The position numbers were made by a program, and so were the translations under genes. A stretch of 13,306 nt of DNA. It comes from Pseudomonadota bacterium (GTDB taxonomy: Bacteria; Myxococcota; Polyangia; Polyangiales; Polyangiaceae). The stretch covers positions 1 through 13,306 of the forward strand of contig JAEZYO010000125.1 of NCBI GenBank assembly GCA_023419055.1, in the 5' to 3' direction. Below the pieces are notes generated by a model. That model saw nothing but the letters and a program-made list of their open reading frames with translations. It did no database searches and was not told the origin of the DNA. Below, piece by piece: positions 9,211-13,306 of this stretch (the stretch's first letter is position 1; the number at the start of each line of letters is the position of its first letter).

Positions 9211-10680
9211 ATGTTGGAGACCGCTGAGATTGGCCGGAGCCTCGACAAGGAGGCGTACGAGGCATTGGTGCCCGGACTTCGTACGGCGCTGCTCAAGGCG
9301 CAAACGAAGGTGGAGGTCGCGCGCTTTCCGGTGATCGTGCTCTTGAACGGCATGAACGCCGCGGGCAAGGGCGAGATGCTCAACGTGCTCTATGAGTGGC
9401 TCGACGCGCGTTACCTGACGACCTTCGTCGAGCATCCGCCGACGGAAGAGGAGCGGGAGCGCCCGCTGTTCTGGCGCTATTGGATGGCCTTGCCGACGGC
9501 GGGCAGGATCGGGCTTTTTCTCGGCAACTGGTACACCGCGCCCATCCTCGATCATGCGCGCGGCAAGCTCGATGACGGCGAGCTCGCCATCAGGATGCAG
9601 CACATCGAGACCTTCGAGAGGGCGCTCACGGACGACGGCGCGCTGATCGTGAAGATCTGGCTCCACCTCGGGAAGAAGGAGCAGCGCAAGCGGCTCGAGA
9701 AGCTCGAGAGCAACAAGGATACCGCCTGGCGAGTGCGACCCGAAGATTGGAAAGAGCAGCACCACTTCGACGCCATCGCTTCGAGCGCTGAGCTGGTACT
9801 GCGCCAATCGAGCTTTGGGGACGCTCCTTGGACGGTGGTCGAGTCGACCGATCATCGCTTCCGAAACGCGACCGTCGCTCGACACTTGCTGCACGAGCTC
9901 GAGCGCCGCTTGGAGGGGACGCCGGCGAGCACGGCGCCGCGGCCCGAGCCCTCGATCAGCGACCCGAAGACGATCCTCGACACTCTCGACCTCGGGAAGA
10001 AGCTCGAGCGCGCCGAGTACGAGGAACGGATCCCGATGCTTCAGGCCAAACTGAACAGGCTCGCTCGTCGGCTCGCCAAGCGACGCCGGAGCGCGATTTT
10101 CTTGTTCGAGGGGTCCGACGCCGCCGGAAAGGGCGGAGCCATTCGGCGTATCGCGCACGGGCTCGACGCGCGGCAATACCGCATCATCCCGATTGCAGCG
10201 CCCACGGAGGAGGAGCGTGCCCACCACTATCTCTGGCGCTTCTTTCGCCACCTGCCCCGCCGCGGGCTCATCACCATCTACGATCGGAGCTGGTACGGGC
10301 GCGTGCTCGTCGAGCGCGTCGAGGGGTTCGCCTCGGAAGCGGAGTGGCGCCGAGCCTACCGCGAGATCAACGATTTCGAGCTCGCGCTCTCGCGAGACGG
10401 GATCGTGCTCGTGAAGTTTTGGCTGCAAATTAGCCCAGACGAGCAGCTCCGGCGCTTTCAGGAGCGCGAGAAGGAGCCCTGGAAGCAGCACAAGATCACC
10501 GCCGAGGACTATCGCAACCGCGCGAAGGGCAACCAGTACGAGCTCGCTGCCGCCGAGATGATCGCCCGCTCGAGCACCGAGTACGCGCCGTTCACGCTCG
10601 TCGAAGCGAACGACAAGAGGTACGCGCGCGTGAAGGTCCTGGAGACGATTTGCGAACGCCTCGAACGGGAGCTCGCCTGA
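9211..10680 (+). CDS. pap: Polyphosphate:AMP phosphotransferase, tandem PPK2 domains (class II PPK2)
   Basis: 489 residues with two PPK2 domains, the architecture of PAP (as in Pseudomonas PA3455), which makes ADP from AMP using polyphosphate as phosphate donor. The C-terminal domain (about 240-489) carries an intact Walker A GSDAAGKGG (301-309) and the Walker B/lid motif YDRSWYGRVLVERV with Asp358 and Arg359, then NDFE and the EREKEPWKQHKI segment. The N-terminal domain (about 1-225) keeps GMNAAGKGE (47-55), but the position of the DRSWY motif reads LGNWY (104-108), so both the Asp and the following Arg are lost; it is probably non-catalytic. GAGGAG (9194-9199) lies 11 nt before ATG 9211. 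TAGGAT (9176-9181) may be a -10 box, with no clear -35. The gene converges with the DUF1244 gene across 21 nt; a short gccct/agggc hairpin (10683-10700) lies in that gap. Cytoplasmic; expected to link polyphosphate stores to adenylate balance. Confidence 0.95.
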   Translation: MLETAEIGRSLDKEAYEALVPGLRTALLKAQTKVEVARFPVIVLLNGMNAAGKGEMLNVLYEWLDARYLTTFVEHPPTEEERERPLFWRYWMALPTAGRIGLFLGNWYTAPILDHARGKLDDGELAIRMQHIETFERALTDDGALIVKIWLHLGKKEQRKRLEKLESNKDTAWRVRPEDWKEQHHFDAIASSAELVLRQSSFGDAPWTVVESTDHRFRNATVARHLLHELERRLEGTPASTAPRPEPSISDPKTILDTLDLGKKLERAEYEERIPMLQAKLNRLARRLAKRRRSAIFLFEGSDAAGKGGAIRRIAHGLDARQYRIIPIAAPTEEERAHHYLWRFFRHLPRRGLITIYDRSWYGRVLVERVEGFASEAEWRRAYREINDFELALSRDGIVLVKFWLQISPDEQLRRFQEREKEPWKQHKITAEDYRNRAKGNQYELAAAEMIARSSTEYAPFTLVEANDKRYARVKVLETICERLERELA

Positions 10681-10701
10681 GCGCCCTTTCGCGGCAGGGC
10701 T

Positions 10702-10947
10702 CTACTTCTGGAACTTGGCTTTCCACTCCCCATACGGCATCCCGTAGACGATTTCCCGCGCGGCCTCGTCGCTGACGGGTACGCCCCGCTCCTCCGCCGC
10801 CGCGCGATACCATTTGGCCAAGCAATTCCTGCAAAAGCCGGCCAGGTTCATGAGGTCGATGTTCTGCACGTCGCTCCGCTCGCGGAGGTGCGCGAGCAGG
10901 GTTCGAAAAGCGGCGGCTTCGAGCTCGGTCTGGATCTGACGCTCCAT
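10702..10947 (-). CDS. DUF1244 family protein
   Basis: 81 residues, close to full family length. The signature segments are DLMNLAGFCRNCLAKWY (about 31-47) and REIVYGMPYGEWKAK (about 64-78), both hallmarks of the DUF1244 (SMc04008-like) family, small helical cytosolic proteins widespread in Proteobacteria. Their function is not established; the CRNC motif could bind metal or be redox-active, which is inference. ATG at 10947 fits the family's usual start (Met, few polar residues, TELEAAAFR). There is no Shine-Dalgarno sequence, and a TATAAG box lies only 7 nt upstream, suggesting a leaderless mRNA. It converges with pap. Confidence 0.93.
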   Translation of the reverse strand: MERQIQTELEAAAFRTLLAHLRERSDVQNIDLMNLAGFCRNCLAKWYRAAAEERGVPVSDEAAREIVYGMPYGEWKAKFQK

Positions 10948-10950
10948 GCA

Positions 10951-10988
10951 CGAGCTTATAGCTCGAAGCCCGAGAGGCGTCGGGCGAG
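10951..10988 (-). promoter_or_regulatory. Candidate leaderless promoter with overlapping palindrome (DUF1244)
   Basis: On the minus strand TATAAG (10960-10955) is preceded at 17 nt by CCGACG (10983-10978), three of six -35 consensus bases. Seven bases separate the -10 from the ATG, so transcription should begin at or next to the start codon. The -10 lies inside a 15-bp palindrome, cgagct/agctcg around a 3-nt centre (10951-10965), where a repressor could bind. Confidence 0.4.
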
Positions 10989-11003
10989 GATTAACCGTTG
11001 TTC

Positions 11004-11327
11004 ATGCGCTCCATCGATCGCATGAAACCGAGCAGCGAGAAGTCGGGTGCGTCAGCACCGGTTCGCAGCGCCCAGACCGCGGCGCGCACGTAGTGCGAGG
11101 GCGACGAGGGCATCGGTGCACTGCTGGACGCCGTGGCCACGCTTCGAAAGCCAGACCGAGGTGAGTCGTTGGCGATGCTCGGAGACTTGGACGAGGCAAT
11201 CATGGAGTACGAGGCTAAGGGGCGACTGTGTCGGGACTGTGATCAGCGCGTAAAGAGGACGCATCAATCCCGGCCGCGATCCCGGTGGGGATCGACGAAA
11301 ATGGCTGATTCGTGTGCGCCGGAATGA
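11004..11327 (+). pseudogene. Possible remnant reading frame with internal stop (TPR-like segment)
   Basis: In a single frame the sequence gives MRSIDRMKPSSEKSG..., an in-frame TAG near 11091, then EGDEGIGALLDAVATLRKP and LAMLGDLDEAIMEYEAKG, which has the small-residue and acidic spacing of one TPR helix pair. A stop follows at 11325-11327. Either only the second half was ever coding (a start such as GTG after 11120) or this is a decayed gene. One TPR-like unit is weak evidence. Confidence 0.2.
11277..11294. terminator. 7-bp-arm hairpin downstream of the DAHP synthase gene
   Basis: The arms cgatccc and gggatcg surround a ggtg loop about 65 nt beyond the minus-strand stop at 11357. It lacks a T-run on either strand, so a role as terminator of the DAHP synthase transcript is only possible. 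Confidence 0.25.
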
Positions 11328-11356
11328 GTGAATCTGCGCCGGCGTGGGATGAATTT

Positions 11357-12415
11357 TCAGCGCGCGCGGCGGCGCGTCACGGCCTCCGCCAGCTCCTCGA
11401 ACAGCGGGCGGCTCTGGTCCCAACCGAGGCATGCATCGGTGATGCTCTGGCCGTAGGTGAGGGGAACGCCCGCCTTTTGGTCCTGGCGCCCTTCGCAAAG
11501 GAAGCTCTCGATCATGATCCCGAAGACCGCGCGGCTGCCCGCGCTCACCTGACGGGCGAGCTCCTTCGCGACGACCGGCTGCCGGCGGTGATCTTTGTCG
11601 CTGTTCGCGTGCGAGCAATCGACCATCACGCTCGGGCGAAGGCCCTGCTGCTCGAGCGCCTGGGCGCTCTTCTGCACGTGCTCTTCGGAGTAGTTGGGCC
11701 CGGTCTTGCCGCCTCGCAAGATGATGTGGCAGTGAGGGTTGCCCTGCGTCGTGACGATCGCAGCGAGCCCCTGCTTCGTCACCGAGAGAAAGTGATGGGG
11801 GGACGCCGACGAGCGAACCGCGTCGACCGCTACCTGCACGTTGCCCGACGTGCCGTTCTTGAAGCCCACCGGCATGCTGAGGCCAGAAGCGAGCTCGCGG
11901 TGCACCTGGCTCTCGGTGGTGCGCGCGCCGATCGCTCCCCAGGCGACGAGGTCCGCCACGAACTGGGGCGAAATGGGATCCAGGAACTCCGTGCCCGTCG
12001 GCAAGCCGAGCGCCACGACGTCGCGAAGGAACTTGCGAGCGACTCGCAACCCGCGGTTGATGGAAAAGCTCCCGTCGAGGTCCGGATCGTTGATGAGCCC
12101 CTTCCAGCCGACGGTCGTCCGCGGCTTCTCGAAGTAGGTGCGCATCACGATCAGGAGCTCTTTCTTGTAACGATCCGCCTCGACCTTGAGCTTACCGGCG
12201 TAGTCGAGCGCGGCCCCGGTGTCGTGAATCGAGCACGGACCCACCACGACGAGGAGGCGGTCGTCCTTACCCGAGACGACGTCGCTGATTTCAGCCCGGG
12301 CGCCCGAGACCAGCGCGGCGTGCTCCTCCGCCATGGGGAGCTCTTCCATGAGGATGGCGGGGGGCAAGAGCGGCCGGAGACTCGTGATTCGGACGTCGTC
12401 GGTGGTACGGAGCAT
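11357..12415 (-). CDS. aroG: 3-deoxy-7-phosphoheptulonate (DAHP) synthase, class I (AroG/AroF type)
   Basis: Condenses phosphoenolpyruvate and erythrose 4-phosphate to DAHP, the first step of the shikimate pathway. The frame opens at GTG 12493, but homology to E. coli AroG begins at MLRTTDDVRI, so ATG 12415 is chosen (352 residues; E. coli AroG 350). With this start the numbering matches E. coli exactly in the first two thirds: Cys61 (metal) in GPCSIHD, Arg92, Lys97, Arg165, Lys186 and Arg234 (substrate). One inserted residue in GGKTGPNY then shifts the metal ligands to His269, Glu303 and Asp327. Positions lining the AroG effector pocket are conserved too (Asp6-Asp7, Pro150, Gln151, Leu175, Leu179, Ser180, Phe209, Ser211), so feedback inhibition by an aromatic amino acid is likely; Phe against Tyr is not decided. 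No good ribosome binding site is seen at any start. It is divergent from the 12572 gene. Confidence 0.96.
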   Translation of the reverse strand: MLRTTDDVRITSLRPLLPPAILMEELPMAEEHAALVSGARAEISDVVSGKDDRLLVVVGPCSIHDTGAALDYAGKLKVEADRYKKELLIVMRTYFEKPRTTVGWKGLINDPDLDGSFSINRGLRVARKFLRDVVALGLPTGTEFLDPISPQFVADLVAWGAIGARTTESQVHRELASGLSMPVGFKNGTSGNVQVAVDAVRSSASPHHFLSVTKQGLAAIVTTQGNPHCHIILRGGKTGPNYSEEHVQKSAQALEQQGLRPSVMVDCSHANSDKDHRRQPVVAKELARQVSAGSRAVFGIMIESFLCEGRQDQKAGVPLTYGQSITDACLGWDQSRPLFEELAEAVTRRRAR

Positions 12416-12547
12416 GGGTTTTGGGTGCCGACTTTGACGCATTGGCCGGCGCGCGGCCAGCGACTCGAGCCAGGAAACTTGCGCGGTAGGCACGGTCGGA
12501 GCCGCTCAGGCGGGACTTCAATAGGTGTGGGCCGGCGGCCGAAGAGA

Positions 12548-12576
12548 TGGAAACAGAGCCTGAATCTCGCTATGGT
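12548..12576 (+). promoter_or_regulatory. Candidate promoter of the 12572 gene
   Basis: TGGAAA (12548-12553) and TATGGT (12571-12576) are 17 nt apart, each with four of six consensus bases. Transcription from about 12583 would exclude the ATGs at 12572 and 12578 and leave ATG 12587 with an almost absent leader. If real, it decides the start in favour of 12587. Confidence 0.3.
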
Positions 12577-13003
12577 GATGCGCGCCATGCAAGCTCGCCC
12601 CGGTTCGTCGGCGGCCCTGTTCGAAAAGCTCGGTCAGTTCAGGAAGAACTGGATCAAAGGTGGTTGGAGTTGGGATAGCCGTTTCTCGTGCGTCGCCTCC
12701 TCGTTCAACGTGGAGTACGAGGGCGAGGCAAGGGCCGTCGTGCTCGCGTATCTCCCTCACGAGTGGACCTCCAAGACCATCTCGGGATCCCCTCAAGCCA
12801 CGCGTGACGTGGCCGAGGCCACGGGCGGCGTTCGCACGGACCAGCGCCTCTACACGATGGATCAAACCGGGCGCCTGCTCGCCTACGGGCTCTGGTGGCC
12901 CTGGGGTGACGAGATCACGGTGTCGCTGCGGCTCGGGCTGGGGGGATACGTGGGCGAGCTCGACTACGTGCGCCTGCGCGAGACCTTCGAAGCTCTCGAA
13001 TGA
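12572..13003 (+). CDS. Hypothetical protein (about 138-143 residues)
   Basis: The frame stays open far upstream across the DAHP synthase gene, but that part is its antisense shadow. The natural starts are ATG 12572, 12578 or 12587 (MQARPGSSAALFEK); none has a Shine-Dalgarno sequence. The protein has an N-terminal helix (SSAALFEKLGQFRKNW), a Trp-rich segment GGWSWDSRFSC, a beta-rich middle (EARAVVLAYLPHEWTSKTI), and a second Trp motif YGLWWPWGDEITVSLRLGL before the acidic end. No signal peptide or membrane helix is visible. I do not recognise a family. The composition and open frame support a real, compact cytosolic protein. It is divergent from the DAHP synthase gene with about 156 nt between starts, and it ends upstream of a hairpin separating it from a convergent gene. 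Confidence 0.72.
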   Translation: MVMRAMQARPGSSAALFEKLGQFRKNWIKGGWSWDSRFSCVASSFNVEYEGEARAVVLAYLPHEWTSKTISGSPQATRDVAEATGGVRTDQRLYTMDQTGRLLAYGLWWPWGDEITVSLRLGLGGYVGELDYVRLRETFEALE

Positions 13004-13157
13004 GGTGTGACGCTCCGTGCGCCGAACGCCTGGCGCGGGTCCGTCCGGCGATGCCGTGACGGCTCGTCCCGCCCGAGCGCTCGCGCTGCAGCGTGCTCGC
13101 CAGAGAGCGGCTGGCCGTTCTCGAGCGTCTGCGGCTGACGCAAAAGGGCCAAGAGGG

Positions 13158-13185
13158 CGCCCCACGCCGTGATGAACGTGGGGCG
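13158..13185. terminator. 9-bp-arm hairpin, probable bidirectional terminator
   Basis: Perfect arms cgccccacg (13158-13166) and cgtggggcg (13177-13185) with a 10-nt loop lie in the gap between two convergent genes, 17 nt after the minus-strand stop at 13202. On the minus strand it is followed by a modestly T-rich stretch (CCCTCTTGGCCCTTTTG), so termination of the right-hand gene is most likely. Confidence 0.55.
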
Positions 13186-13201
13186 AGTGCTCCGGCCAGA
13201 A

Positions 13202-13306
13202 TCAGCGTGGGACGTCGATACCGCAGTCGATGAACTGAATGCTGGTATCGATGCGGAAGTTCGAGTCGACGATGTGGCGCTCGGCCCAGAAGAAGTCGAG
13301 CTGGTA
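13202..13306 (-). CDS. C-terminal end of an unidentified protein (cut by window edge)
   Basis: Reading inward from the right edge on the minus strand, the frame is open for 34 codons (YQLDFFWAERHIVDSN..., then RIDTSIQFIDCGIDVPR) and stops with TGA at 13204-13202. No start lies inside the window; the gene begins beyond it. The regular hydrophobic/polar alternation suggests a beta-rich C-terminus, perhaps of an exported or outer-membrane protein, but no family can be named from 34 residues. Support comes from balanced codon use and a hairpin placed just after the stop. Confidence 0.6.
   Translation of the reverse strand, partial: YQLDFFWAERHIVDSNFRIDTSIQFIDCGIDVPR

Larger units (their letters stand above)
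10989..11356. other. Gene-poor, apparently decayed stretch
   Basis: No intact gene is supported. One plus-strand frame (11004-11327) starts MRSIDRMK, meets an internal TAG near 11091, and then reads a plausible helical, TPR-like segment (LAMLGDLDEAIMEYEAKG) before turning Arg-rich to a TGA at 11325-11327. A minus-strand frame (10991-11203) is less convincing. Structural features are a hairpin cgatccc/gggatcg with 4-nt loop (about 11277-11294) and the octamer TGCGCCGG repeated exactly 20 bp apart (11315-11322 and 11335-11342). It is most likely remnant sequence between pap/DUF1244 and the DAHP synthase gene. Confidence 0.45.

Noticed and set aside
9544..9560. Whether the PPK2 gene is two fused separate genes or a frameshift product
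   Set aside because: Tandem PPK2 domains in one chain of about 490 residues are the normal class II arrangement.
9190..10491. 433-codon minus-strand frame opposite pap
   Set aside because: Complement shadow of a strongly supported PPK2 gene.
11312..12571. Long plus-strand open frame running into the hypothetical gene at 12572-13003
   Set aside because: It is antisense to the DAHP synthase gene and gives an Arg/His/Val-rich translation without motifs. Only the part after 12572 is coherent.

Overview
This GC-rich window has the look of a bacterial chromosome from the Deltaproteobacteria/Myxococcota (Polyangia-like). The reasons are the Lon N-terminus (MFF start, then [11 protein letters not shown]), the clpX-lon order, strong G/C preference at third codon positions, and Pro/Ser/Ala-rich lipoprotein linkers. 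This placement is inference from memory of those groups; no search was run.

Layout. (1) Positions 1-4583, plus strand: the 3' part of clpX, a complete lon 8 nt later, and a putative lipoprotein gene 10 nt after lon, probably one transcript for protein quality control. (2) 4665-5429, plus: a coiled-coil/double-CBS protein. It converges on a minus-strand MIF/tautomerase homologue (5498-5854). (3) tRNA-Val(UAC) on the minus strand (6231-6302) with a plausible promoter, then a short orphan gene with a very good ribosome binding site (6533-6904). (4) A minus-strand EamA/DMT transporter (6961-7932), then a dyad-symmetric element, then tRNA-Asp(GUC) with a promoter and a textbook intrinsic terminator. 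(5) 8250-9068: a gene-poor stretch with a cluster of perfect hairpins and a frameshifted gene remnant. (6) A two-domain polyphosphate:AMP phosphotransferase (9211-10680), converging on a small DUF1244 protein (10702-10947) that appears to have a leaderless promoter. (7) 10948-11356: decayed sequence with an interrupted reading frame and short repeats. (8) A class I DAHP synthase on the minus strand (11357-12415), a divergent hypothetical gene (12572-13003), a 9-bp-arm hairpin, and the last 34 codons of another minus-strand gene running off the right edge.

Most of the window is housekeeping: proteolysis, aromatic amino acid entry, tRNAs and polyphosphate/nucleotide balance. I see no defence island, CRISPR array, intact transposon or biosynthetic cluster. 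The parts most likely to hold something undescribed are the hairpin cluster at 8399-8520, the dyad at 8057-8083, the orphan protein at 6533-6904 and the leaderless DUF1244 promoter.
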